This document shows positions 24,561 to 32,885 of a stretch of DNA of 57,690 nt, one piece after another. The position numbers and the translations under genes are program-made. The stretch is from Bacteroidales bacterium UBA4293 (GTDB lineage Bacteria > Bacteroidota > Bacteroidia > Bacteroidales > Bacteroidaceae), in NCBI GenBank assembly GCA_002395835.1, contig DGVD01000005.1, positions 1 to 57,690 on the forward strand. Reading direction: 5' to 3'. The notes beneath the pieces were generated by a model. The model searched no databases. It was not told the DNA's origin and saw only the letters and a program-made list of their open reading frames with translations. The first letter of the stretch is position 1, and every line of letters begins with the position of its first letter.

Positions 24561-26267
24561 TTACTTGCGATAAGAATCCAGCTGAGCTGCATCTATACGG
24601 TTGATGAAGTTGTGGTTCTTCATTACCTCACATTCAGCCAGATTAATGTATACGTTCAAGCTCTTAGCGAACAACTCAGGAGCCTTGTTGGCATTCTGAA
24701 GTAGCAGATGGCTCATGATGATGTTTGCAGCCTCCTCATACAAATGACGAGCACAAAGGTCAAGAACTTCCTGGTTTTCTGCAGACTTAACCAACTCAAT
24801 GTCTGCGTTGAATTTAACAGCCATTTCCTTGATACAATCCATGTAAGCCTGATTCTCTGGCTTTACCTCTACCTGCTCAAACTCACTGATAACACTGCTA
24901 TAAAGACCTGTAGTCACATAACGGATAGCAGCTACAACCTGCAACTGAGTAGTACCTTCATAGATAGAAGTAATACGGGCATCACGATAAATACGCTGAC
25001 AAGCATATTCCAACATGAAACCTGAACCACCATGAATCTGAATACAGTCGTAACCATTCTGATTAGCGTACTCAGAGTTCATACCTTTAGCCAGTGGAGT
25101 GAATGCATCAGCCAGTTTTGCGTACTTCTTCTGCTCAGCACGCTCTTCTGGAGTAAGCTTGCGCTCACGAGCTATATCGTCTAGGGCTTTATAGATGTCC
25201 ACATAACGTGCAGTCTGATAAAGAAGAGCACGTCCTGCATCCAATTTTGCCTTGATATTAGAAAGCATTTCATAAACAGCTGGGAAAGTAATGATGGTCT
25301 TTCCAAACTGCTTACGGTCATTGGCATAAGCAATAGCCTCGTTGTAAGCTGCCTGAGACAGACCTACACTCTGTGCAGCAATACCTAAACGGGCACCATT
25401 CATCAGTGCCATTACATATTTAATAAGACCTAGCTTAGTGCTTCCGCAAAGTTCAGCTTTCGCATTCTTGTATACCAATTCGCAAGTAGGAGAACCATGA
25501 ATACCCAACTTGTTTTCTATACGGCGTACGTTTACACCTCCATCACGTTTGTCATAGATGAACATGGACAAGCCACGACCATCACGAGTACCAGCCTCAG
25601 AACGTGCCAAAACCAAGTGAATGTCAGAGTCACCATTGGTAATGAAGCGCTTGGAGCCATTCAGTCTCCAGCAATTGTTCTCTTCATCATAGGTAGCCTT
25701 CAACATTACAGACTGTAAATCTGATCCAGCGTCTGGCTCTGTCAAGTCCATTGACATGGTCTCACCTGCACATACACGAGGAATGAAACGCTTATGCTGA
25801 TCTTCTGTACCAAACTCGTACAAAGTCTCGATACAATCCTGTAAAGACCAGATGTTTTCAAAACCAGCATCACCGGTTGAAACAATCTCATTTGCACAAG
25901 TATACACTGTAATAGGCATGTTCATACCATCATACTTACGTGGCATAGTCAGACCATTCATGCCTGCCTTAATCATGGCATCCATGTTTTCGTAAGTCTT
26001 GCTGGCATAACGAACACGACCATTCTCACAATGAGGTCCTTCTGCATCTACTGCTTCTGCATTAGGAGCTATGGTATTGGCGGTAATGTCACCTACGATA
26101 TCCAACACCTTTTCATAGCTGTCCATTGCATCAGCAAAATCCTGAGGAGCCTCAGCATACTCGTCTTTCTCTCTAAAACCGCGCTCTTTCAACTCAACGA
26201 TGCGCTCCATCATGGGATTCTCCAGCTCAAACTTGAGTTCTGGAATATCACTATAAAAATTTGCCAT
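24561..26267 (-). CDS. Acyl-CoA dehydrogenase
   Basis: FAD-dependent alpha,beta-dehydrogenase (or reductase) of acyl-CoA thioesters. The 568-residue protein contains the acyl-CoA dehydrogenase signature segments MDLTEPDAGSDLQSV (flavin/substrate) and GSKRFITNGD. It also has the C-terminal IHGGSGFMLEYACQRIYRD and ITSIYEGTTQLQ. It is longer than the classic 380-residue enzymes because of an extra C-terminal helical region of about 100 residues, as in the larger AcdA-like group. The two ETF subunits encoded upstream in the same operon would exchange electrons with it. The substrate chain length cannot be read from the sequence. Confidence 0.92.
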   Translation of the reverse strand: MANFYSDIPELKFELENPMMERIVELKERGFREKDEYAEAPQDFADAMDSYEKVLDIVGDITANTIAPNAEAVDAEGPHCENGRVRYASKTYENMDAMIKAGMNGLTMPRKYDGMNMPITVYTCANEIVSTGDAGFENIWSLQDCIETLYEFGTEDQHKRFIPRVCAGETMSMDLTEPDAGSDLQSVMLKATYDEENNCWRLNGSKRFITNGDSDIHLVLARSEAGTRDGRGLSMFIYDKRDGGVNVRRIENKLGIHGSPTCELVYKNAKAELCGSTKLGLIKYVMALMNGARLGIAAQSVGLSQAAYNEAIAYANDRKQFGKTIITFPAVYEMLSNIKAKLDAGRALLYQTARYVDIYKALDDIARERKLTPEERAEQKKYAKLADAFTPLAKGMNSEYANQNGYDCIQIHGGSGFMLEYACQRIYRDARITSIYEGTTQLQVVAAIRYVTTGLYSSVISEFEQVEVKPENQAYMDCIKEMAVKFNADIELVKSAENQEVLDLCARHLYEEAANIIMSHLLLQNANKAPELFAKSLNVYINLAECEVMKNHNFINRIDAAQLDSYRK

Positions 26268-26292
26268 TTGTTATTCTGTTTTAAAGCGTGAT

Positions 26293-27315
26293 TTACTTGG
26301 AATTCTGTTTGTAATACTTAATCAGTTTTGGAACTACTTCCTCTACTGTGCCATGGATTACATAGTCGGCAATGGTATTGATAGGTGCATTCTCATCATT
26401 GTTGATGGAAATGATAATACCACTTTCTTTCATACCGGCTACATGCTGAATAGCGCCACTGATACCACAAGCAATATAAACCTTAGGACGTACAGTCACA
26501 CCTGTCTGGCCAATCTGTAAGTCATGATCACAGAAACCGGCATCTACAGCTGCACGGCTTGCACCTACTTCAGCATGGATTACCTTTGCTAGTTCATAAA
26601 GCATGTCAAAGCCTTCCTTGGAACCCATACCATAACCACCTGCTACAATGATAGGTGCACCCTTCAGGTTGTTCTTAGCAGCCTGAACATGACGGTCCAA
26701 CACCTTGGTCACATATTCGGTTTCTGGTACGAACTTAGCTACATCTTCTACAATGACTTCGCCTTTATAGTTTGGATCCAGAATCTCAGCCTTCATCACA
26801 CCACTACGTACAGTAGCCATCTGTGGACGGTTCTCTGGGTTTACAATGGTAGCCACAATGTTTCCACCAAAAGCTGGACGAATCTGATACAAAAGATTTG
26901 TATAGCTTTTACCAGTCTTCTTATCCTCATGATCACCAATCTCCAGTGCTGTACAGTCAGCAGTCAAACCACTATGAAGTGCAGATGACACACGTGGACC
27001 TAGGTCACGACCTACCACATCAGCACCCATCAAACAGATTTGAGGTTTCTCTTGTTTGAACAAATTAACCAACACTGCAGTGTGAGGCTTGGATGTATAA
27101 GGAGCCAGTCCTTCTGCATCAAAAATATGCAACTTATCTACACCATAAGGCAGAATCTGAGATTCTACTTTTCCTACAATACCTGAGCCTGCAGCGATTG
27201 CCTCCAACTGGACACCCAGCGTATTAGCCAGCTTACGACCTTTGGTCAGAAGCTCCTGACTTACCTCGGCCACTTTTGTGCCTTCAAGTTCACAATATAC
27301 AAATACGTTATTCAT
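26293..27315 (-). CDS. etfA: Electron transfer flavoprotein alpha subunit
   Basis: Carries the FAD-binding domain of the heterodimeric ETF that links acyl-CoA dehydrogenase to other electron carriers. The 340-residue protein has an N-terminal alpha/beta domain (NNVFVYCELEGTKVAEVSQ). The C-terminal FAD domain shows IVAGGYGMGSKEGFD, the QIGQTGVTVRPKVYIACGI segment and GAIQHVAGM. It lies between etfB (6-base gap) and the acyl-CoA dehydrogenase gene (25-base gap). Whether this ETF is bifurcating cannot be decided by eye. Confidence 0.95.
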   Translation of the reverse strand: MNNVFVYCELEGTKVAEVSQELLTKGRKLANTLGVQLEAIAAGSGIVGKVESQILPYGVDKLHIFDAEGLAPYTSKPHTAVLVNLFKQEKPQICLMGADVVGRDLGPRVSSALHSGLTADCTALEIGDHEDKKTGKSYTNLLYQIRPAFGGNIVATIVNPENRPQMATVRSGVMKAEILDPNYKGEVIVEDVAKFVPETEYVTKVLDRHVQAAKNNLKGAPIIVAGGYGMGSKEGFDMLYELAKVIHAEVGASRAAVDAGFCDHDLQIGQTGVTVRPKVYIACGISGAIQHVAGMKESGIIISINNDENAPINTIADYVIHGTVEEVVPKLIKYYKQNSK

Positions 27316-27321
27316 AACTGA

Positions 27322-28209
27322 TTATCCAATTGTATGGTTAGCCAAAAGCTCCTGAATCAAACCATTCATGTCTTCATCAGAGCCAGTTAATGTCTTACTC
27401 TCCTTTGCCTTGAAAACGATGTTCTCTACAGTCTTCACCTTAGTAGGAGAACCTGAAAGACCACACTGATTCAAATCAGCATTCACATCTGCGCAAGACA
27501 ACTGTCCTAATTTCAGATATGGCTTCTTCTCATATTGATCAGCGTAAGGCAGATCTGCCCATGTCTGACCTGCAGGAATCTCCATAGGGCATAATGCACG
27601 TTTGTATTTCATAACACGCTTTGCATTACGAGGACGACAAGGTGCTGCACTTCCGTTAACGGTCAAGACTACTGGAAGAGCTGTCTCCACAGTCTCTACA
27701 CCACCATCTATATGACGCTTTACTACTATTTTACCATCTTTGCAGCTTAAGATTTCCTCTGTGTAAGTAATCTGGTTCAGACCCAGCTTTTCTGCTACCT
27801 GAGGACCTACCTGAGCTGTATCACCATCGATAGCCTGACGGCCACCGATAATCAGGTCTACGTCGTCACCAATATACTTAATGGCTGTAGAGATGGCATA
27901 ACTGGTAGCCAAGGTATCAGCACCAGCAAATGCACGGTCGGTCAAAAGATAACCTCCATCTGCACCACGGTACATAGCCTCACGGATAATCTCTGCTGCA
28001 CGACCAGGGCCCATTGTAACTACAGTAACGGTAGAACCAGGATTCTCATCCTTCAAACGGAGAGCCTGCTCCAGGGCATTCAAGTCTTCAGGGTTGAAGA
28101 TGGCAGGCAACGCAGAACGGTTTACGGTTCCTTCTGGAGTCATCGCATCAGGACCTACGTTTCGCGTGTCAGGTACTTGCTTTGCAAGTACAACGATTTT
28201 CAAACTCAT
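27322..28209 (-). CDS. etfB: Electron transfer flavoprotein beta subunit
   Basis: Partner of EtfA, 295 residues. The N-terminus MSLKIVVLAKQVPDT is characteristic. The nucleotide-binding segment is present as IIGGRQAIDGDTAQVGPQVAE, and the C-terminal arm that wraps EtfA is present. In classic ETFs this subunit binds AMP; in bifurcating ones it binds a second FAD. It is the first gene of the etfB > etfA > acyl-CoA dehydrogenase operon, with a consensus promoter about 70 bases upstream. No ETF:quinone oxidoreductase gene lies nearby. Confidence 0.95.
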   Translation of the reverse strand: MSLKIVVLAKQVPDTRNVGPDAMTPEGTVNRSALPAIFNPEDLNALEQALRLKDENPGSTVTVVTMGPGRAAEIIREAMYRGADGGYLLTDRAFAGADTLATSYAISTAIKYIGDDVDLIIGGRQAIDGDTAQVGPQVAEKLGLNQITYTEEILSCKDGKIVVKRHIDGGVETVETALPVVLTVNGSAAPCRPRNAKRVMKYKRALCPMEIPAGQTWADLPYADQYEKKPYLKLGQLSCADVNADLNQCGLSGSPTKVKTVENIVFKAKESKTLTGSDEDMNGLIQELLANHTIG

Positions 28210-28277
28210 ATTTTTATTCTTTAATAAATATTATTCCAATAAAAAGGCAAGAATTTCCCTTACCCATAATTGCCGGG

Positions 28278-28309
28278 CAAAATTACTTAATTATCAGCGC
28301 ATGGACAAA
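28278..28309 (-). promoter_or_regulatory. Promoter of the etfB-etfA-acd operon
   Basis: On the minus strand TTTG (28309-28306) and TAATTTTG (28285-28278) are 20 bp apart, a full consensus match. The leader to etfB is about 65 bases with no obvious structure. Confidence 0.82.
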
Positions 28310-28411
28310 CAAATTACCTTAAAAATGCACAAATGGCCTATTTGCGCGCAGTTTTTGTTACTTTAAGACCAATAACCTAATCCAAAATATCCATAAAAAG
28401 AATAAAAGTGA

Positions 28412-28419
28412 TAACTTTG
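28412..28419 (+). promoter_or_regulatory. -7 box of queA-nudix-smr
   Basis: TAACTTTG matches TAnnTTTG and lies 24 bases before the queA ATG at 28444. The in-frame GTG at 28408 overlaps it and is therefore not a start. A -33 TTTG is not seen at the right distance. Confidence 0.55.
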
Positions 28420-28443
28420 CACCCGCAAAATAAAATCGTAAGA

Positions 28444-29676
28444 ATGGTAGACCCAAAACACATACAGATAGCAGATTACAATTATCCTTTACCGGACTAC
28501 CGCATCGCCAAGTTTCCACTAGAGCAGCGGGATCAGTCCAAGCTTCTAATCTATAATCAAGGAAAAGTCAGCGAAGATGTTTTCACTTCGCTCCCTTCCT
28601 ACTTGCCTAAGAATGCCTTGATGGTATTCAACAATACCAAGGTTATTCAGGCCCGTCTTCATTTCCACAAAGAGACCGGTGCGCTGATTGAGGTTTTCTG
28701 TCTAGAACCCGCTTCACCCCGAGATTATGCTTTGATCTTCCAGACACAAGGTCATTGTAGTTGGCTGTGCCTTGTAGGGAACCTGAAAAAATGGAAAGAA
28801 GGACCTTTGCACCGGAGTATTTCCATGCCGAATGGAAATACTCTTGTCCTGACTGTACACCGAGGCCAGAACCAGGGTACTAGTTTCTGGATGGACTTCG
28901 ATTGGTCATGGAAAGATGCTGACGGTGCTTTACCCACATGGGCAGAAGTATTAGATGCGGTAGGTGAATTGCCTATCCCCCCATACCTAAATAGGGAGAC
29001 TCAAGAAAGCGACAAACGTACCTACCAGACTGTTTACAGTAAAATTAAAGGGAGTGTAGCTGCACCTACTGCAGGTTTGCATTTTACAGAAAATGTATTG
29101 AGCGCCTTAGACCAGCATGGAATAGACCGTGAAGAAATAACATTGCACGTGGGGGCCGGGACATTCAAGCCTGTGAAAAGTAAGGAAATAGAAGGCCACG
29201 AAATGCATACAGAACATGTGGCTGTACACAAGCAGACCATTGAAAAGCTAATCGCTCATGGAGGATGGTGCATTGCTGTAGGAACAACCAGTGTCCGCAC
29301 CTTAGAAAGCCTCTATTATATGGGTATCCTAGCGGACAAGAATCCTAATGCTACCGAAGAAGAACTTCATGTTCCACAATGGATGCCTTATGAAACGGAA
29401 GGACCATCCACACTGGAAGCCTTGAAAGCTCTATTGGATTACATGAACCGGCATGAATTGGATGTTTTGCACAGTAGCACTCAAATCATCATTGCCCCGG
29501 GATATGAATATCATATCGTCCGCATGATGATTACGAATTTCCACCAACCGCAAAGCACTTTGTTGCTCCTGGTTTCCGCCTTTGTGAAGGGCGACTGGAA
29601 AACAATCTATGATTATGCATTAGCTCACGATTTCCGTTTTTTAAGTTACGGTGATTCCTCACTTTTAATACCATGA
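28444..29676 (+). CDS. queA: S-adenosylmethionine:tRNA ribosyltransferase-isomerase QueA
   Basis: Transfers and isomerises the ribosyl part of SAM onto preQ1 in tRNA, forming epoxyqueuosine. The 410-residue protein shows the family blocks YPLPDYRIAKFPLEQRDQSK, VFNNTKVIQARL, SVAAPTAGLHFT and GAGTFKPVKS, plus TNFHQPQSTLLLLVSAF near the end. It is longer than the roughly 350-residue proteobacterial form, mainly in the region between about 80 and 190. It leads a three-gene unit and overlaps the Nudix start by four bases (ATGA). Confidence 0.95.
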   Translation: MVDPKHIQIADYNYPLPDYRIAKFPLEQRDQSKLLIYNQGKVSEDVFTSLPSYLPKNALMVFNNTKVIQARLHFHKETGALIEVFCLEPASPRDYALIFQTQGHCSWLCLVGNLKKWKEGPLHRSISMPNGNTLVLTVHRGQNQGTSFWMDFDWSWKDADGALPTWAEVLDAVGELPIPPYLNRETQESDKRTYQTVYSKIKGSVAAPTAGLHFTENVLSALDQHGIDREEITLHVGAGTFKPVKSKEIEGHEMHTEHVAVHKQTIEKLIAHGGWCIAVGTTSVRTLESLYYMGILADKNPNATEEELHVPQWMPYETEGPSTLEALKALLDYMNRHELDVLHSSTQIIIAPGYEYHIVRMMITNFHQPQSTLLLLVSAFVKGDWKTIYDYALAHDFRFLSYGDSSLLIP

Positions 29677-30185
29677 TTGCAACGAAAAAAGACAACTTAG
29701 AGGAGATGTTTCCTATCGTGGATGAAAATGGGAACATCATCAATGCAGCCACACGGGGTGAATGCCATAACGGAAGTCGGCTGTTGCACCCTGTAGTGCA
29801 CCTACATGTTTTCAATTCCAAGGGAGAAATCTACTTGCAGAAACGTCCTGCATGGAAAGATATCCAACCAGGTAAATGGGATACCGCTGTAGGTGGGCAT
29901 GTGGATTTAGGTGAAAACATAGAACAGGCACTAAAGCGTGAAGTGGAAGAAGAACTGGGTATCACGGATTTCACTGCGGAACAGGTAAGCCAGTATGTTT
30001 ATGATTCAGTACGTGAGCGTGAACTGGTATTTGTGCATAAAACAGTCTATGACGGTGAAATCACTCCTAGTGCAGAAACAGACGGCGGACGGTTCTGGTG
30101 CATGGAAGAAGTAAAAGAAAACATAGGCAAAGCTATCTTTACGCCTAATTTTGAAAGTGAAATAAAGAAATTGAACTGGATATGA
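29673..30185 (+). CDS. Nudix hydrolase
   Basis: A 170-residue Nudix protein. The Nudix box GX5EX7REUXEEXGU is complete, starting at GHVDLGENIEQALKREVEEE and continuing LGI, so it should be an active metal-dependent pyrophosphohydrolase or an isopentenyl-diphosphate isomerase-like enzyme. The N-terminus (MFPIVDENGNIINAATRGE) and HPVVHLHVFN resemble the YfcD/IDI-like subgroup of bacterial Nudix enzymes. The substrate is unknown. It overlaps both queA and the DUF2027-Smr gene by four bases, making a translationally coupled trio. Confidence 0.88.
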   Translation: MIATKKDNLEEMFPIVDENGNIINAATRGECHNGSRLLHPVVHLHVFNSKGEIYLQKRPAWKDIQPGKWDTAVGGHVDLGENIEQALKREVEEELGITDFTAEQVSQYVYDSVRERELVFVHKTVYDGEITPSAETDGGRFWCMEEVKENIGKAIFTPNFESEIKKLNWI

Positions 30186-31282
30186 AAATTGGAGATAAAG
30201 TAAGATTCGTCAACGAAGTTGGAGGAGGCATCGTAAGTGGTTTCCAAGGAAAGAACAATGAACTGGTCCTGGTACAGGATGAGGATGGCTTCGACATTCC
30301 TGTATTATGTAAAGATGTGGTAGTCATTGATACCGACGATTACAACATTGCTAAAGTTGACACTTTGGGGCTAAAGAAAAAGGCTACAGCTAAAGAAGAT
30401 GTTCCTGACAGGGAAGAAGACATCGCTGAAAAACCTATCACGTACAAACCCAAGCCTTTGGAACGTCGTGATGGAGAAAAACTGAATGTCTTCCTAGGAT
30501 TTGTGGCACAGAACCTGAAAGAAATAAGCCATACTGCATTTGATGCTTATCTCATCAATGACAGCAATTATTTCATCCAGTATGTCTATGCTTGTGCAGA
30601 AGGCAATAGCTGGAGAGTCCGTCAACAAGGGGAAATTGAGCCTAACACAAAATACTATCTGGAAGAATTTGACCGCAGTTCGCTGAATGAGATTGAACGG
30701 GTGGCCATCCAGTTCATCGCATATAAGAAAGATAAGAACTATCTCCTCAAACCTGCGGTGGACGTACAGGTTCGTATTGACACCGTCAAATTTTACAAGC
30801 TGCACACCTTCCAGCCTTCTGTATTCTTCGATGAACCGGCTTTGATTTACGACATTGTCAAAGAAGACCAACCTGCCAAACAGGTCTTTATCCAAGCTAG
30901 CGATATACAACAAGCACTCTTGAAAAAAGTCGATGAGCCCAAACACCCTGCGCATACTGAGACCAAAAAGGCTCTTGGAGGCCATGGTATCCTAAAAAAA
31001 GGTATTGTAGAGGTGGATTTACACATCGGTTCACTGCTGGATGATACCACCGGTTTAGGCAACAAGGAGATGTTGGACATCCAGATGAAGGCATTTCATG
31101 AAACCATGAGTGCCTACCGTAAGCATACCGGGTCCAAAATTGTTTTTATCCATGGAAAAGGTGAAGGGGTCCTTCGTCAAAACATCCTTAACGAGCTTAA
31201 GACCAAGTATAAAGGTTGTGTCTACCAAGATGCCTCATTTAAAGAATATGGTTTTGGGGCAACCATGGTCATCATTAAATAA
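30182..31282 (+). CDS. DUF2027 and Smr domain protein
   Basis: A 366-residue protein with an N-terminal small domain (MKIGDKVRFVNEVGGGIVSG, resembling a KOW/SH3-like barrel). A charged linker, a beta-rich DUF2027 region (about 100-240) and a C-terminal Smr domain (about 275-366) follow. The Smr motifs VDLHIGSL and FIHGKGEGVLR are both intact, as in MutS2-type nucleases that act on DNA or on mRNA in collided ribosomes. No MutS ATPase is attached. DUF2027-Smr proteins occur widely in Bacteroidota, but their target is not established as far as I know. Confidence 0.87.
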   Translation: MKIGDKVRFVNEVGGGIVSGFQGKNNELVLVQDEDGFDIPVLCKDVVVIDTDDYNIAKVDTLGLKKKATAKEDVPDREEDIAEKPITYKPKPLERRDGEKLNVFLGFVAQNLKEISHTAFDAYLINDSNYFIQYVYACAEGNSWRVRQQGEIEPNTKYYLEEFDRSSLNEIERVAIQFIAYKKDKNYLLKPAVDVQVRIDTVKFYKLHTFQPSVFFDEPALIYDIVKEDQPAKQVFIQASDIQQALLKKVDEPKHPAHTETKKALGGHGILKKGIVEVDLHIGSLLDDTTGLGNKEMLDIQMKAFHETMSAYRKHTGSKIVFIHGKGEGVLRQNILNELKTKYKGCVYQDASFKEYGFGATMVIIK

Positions 31283-31311
31283 AAAAAGGAGCATTTCAAT
31301 GCTCCTTTTTC
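31282..31311. terminator. Bidirectional terminator
   Basis: GGAGCATT and AATGCTCC form a perfect hairpin flanked by seven A on the left and five or more T on the right. It lies between the convergent smr and PurF-like genes and can serve both. Confidence 0.9.
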
Positions 31312-31324
31312 TTATCCTTTATTT

Positions 31325-32752
31325 TTAATCATTTTCTTCTTCCAAAGTAAATTGGCTGCTACCGTCAAAACAATGTGTGCAAATTTGTTCTTTAGGTAAG
31401 CCTATACTCTCCACCAAGGTTTCCAGTTTGCTGAATTTTAAAGAGGTCAGATGGAGACGTTCTCCCATAATCTGAACCATCTTCTTGTATTCAGGAGAGT
31501 CGGTAGTAGCATATTTCTCCAAATTCTTGTTTGGATCGCCCTCCAGTTCACCGATAATCCTGCGGGTAAACAGTTCCATATCACTCTTTGAAGATGTGAA
31601 ATTCACGAATTTACAACCGTAGATTAATGGTGGGCAGGCTATACGCATATGAACCTCCTTGGCCCCACACTTGAATAAATCTTCTGTATTGTCACGAAGT
31701 TGAGTACCACGAACTATAGAATCATCGCAGAACAAGCAGCGCTTTCCTTTCAACACATCCTTGTTTGGAATCAGTTTCATTTTAGCCACCAGGCTACGCA
31801 TCTCTTGATTGCTTGGGGTAAAGGAACGAGGCCATGTCGGTGTATACTTGGAAATGGCACGCATAAAAGGAACGCCATGGCCTTCGGCATAACCTACAGC
31901 CATACCTACGCCTGAATCTGGGATGCCACAGGCACAATCCACCTCTACATCATCCTCCTTGCCCATAGCACGGCCACAGGCATTACGAACACATTCTGTA
32001 TTTATATTTTCAAAACAAGAAGTAGGGAATCCATAATAAACCCATAGGAAAGAACAGATCTGCATGCGCTTATTCGGCTTGCGTAACTGTTCCATACCAG
32101 TTTCACGAAGTCGTACAATTTCTCCCGGGCCCAAAAACTTAACAGTTTCATAACCCAAATTCGGAAAGGCTGTAGACTCACTTGAAACGGCATAGGCATC
32201 TTCTTTTTTACCTACCACGATAGGAGTACGTCCCCAAGAATCACGGGCTGCTATAATTCCATCTTCGGTCAATAAAAGCAGGGTACAAGAACCTTTAACC
32301 TCACGGAATACGTTCTCTATTCCGTCGACAAAGTTTTTCCCTTTGATAATGAGTAGGCCCACAAGTTCTGTGGGATTGATTTTCCCAGAGCTGAACTCTG
32401 AAAGATGCATGTTCTCATTTAAAAGTTTCTGAGCCAGATCTTCCAGATTATTAATTTTAGCTACAGTCACTATTGCAAAGCGTCCCAAATGGGAATTCAT
32501 CAGCAAAGGCTGAGCATCTGTATCGCTAATGATTCCTATACCAGAATTTCCTACAAACTTTCCCAGTTCATCCTCAAAACGGGAACGGAAATAGGCGTTT
32601 TCCAACGCGTGAATAGACCGGAAGAAACCCTTTTCCTTACAGAAGGTAGCCATACCACCCCTACGGGTTCCTAAATGAGAATTATAGTCTGTTCCATAAA
32701 ACAAATCAGCAATACATCTGCGTTTAGAGACTGTACCAAAAAAACCACCCAT
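31325..32752 (-). CDS. PurF-like amidophosphoribosyltransferase lacking the glutaminase cysteine
   Basis: A 475-residue PurF homologue. The phosphoribosyltransferase half is intact: GIPDSGVGMAVGYAEG and the PRPP loop CDDSIVRGT (342-350). The N-terminal glutaminase half is not: the mature enzyme should begin with the nucleophile Cys, but here Met is followed by Gly (MGGFFGTVS), and the usual HNGNL segment reads VAKIN (97-101). Cysteines matching the B. subtilis Fe-S ligands remain: C233 (ICSFLW), C380 (YGCKF), C458 and C461 (CTHCF). It may use free ammonia, another substrate, or be regulatory. A consensus promoter overlaps the upstream ATG at 32776, so 32752 is the start. Confidence 0.88.
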   Translation of the reverse strand: MGGFFGTVSKRRCIADLFYGTDYNSHLGTRRGGMATFCKEKGFFRSIHALENAYFRSRFEDELGKFVGNSGIGIISDTDAQPLLMNSHLGRFAIVTVAKINNLEDLAQKLLNENMHLSEFSSGKINPTELVGLLIIKGKNFVDGIENVFREVKGSCTLLLLTEDGIIAARDSWGRTPIVVGKKEDAYAVSSESTAFPNLGYETVKFLGPGEIVRLRETGMEQLRKPNKRMQICSFLWVYYGFPTSCFENINTECVRNACGRAMGKEDDVEVDCACGIPDSGVGMAVGYAEGHGVPFMRAISKYTPTWPRSFTPSNQEMRSLVAKMKLIPNKDVLKGKRCLFCDDSIVRGTQLRDNTEDLFKCGAKEVHMRIACPPLIYGCKFVNFTSSKSDMELFTRRIIGELEGDPNKNLEKYATTDSPEYKKMVQIMGERLHLTSLKFSKLETLVESIGLPKEQICTHCFDGSSQFTLEEEND

Positions 32753-32773
32753 ATAATTTCTTTTTAGATGGCG

Positions 32774-32804
32774 CAAAGATACGTCAAACCGAAAAAACTA
32801 CAAA
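32774..32804 (-). promoter_or_regulatory. Promoter of the PurF-like gene
   Basis: On the minus strand TTTG (32804-32801) and TATCTTTG (32781-32774) are 19 bp apart, a perfect consensus match. The groEL terminator ends about 20 bases further upstream. Confidence 0.85.
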
Positions 32805-32826
32805 ATAAACTTAAAACTTTATGAAC

Positions 32827-32860
32827 AAAAAAAAGACCAGAGCCTCCTTGACTCTGGTCT
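32827..32860 (-). terminator. Terminator of groES-groEL
   Basis: On the minus strand AGACCAGAG and CTCTGGTCT form a perfect 9-bp stem with a 9-base loop, followed by eight T. It lies 26 bases past the groEL stop. Confidence 0.9.
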
Positions 32861-32885
32861 CCATTCTTATCTCATTCTACTTAGA

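Noticed and set aside
30494..30985. 163-codon minus-strand open frame inside the DUF2027-Smr gene
   Set aside because: It is antisense to a gene with a recognisable Smr domain and has no independent support.
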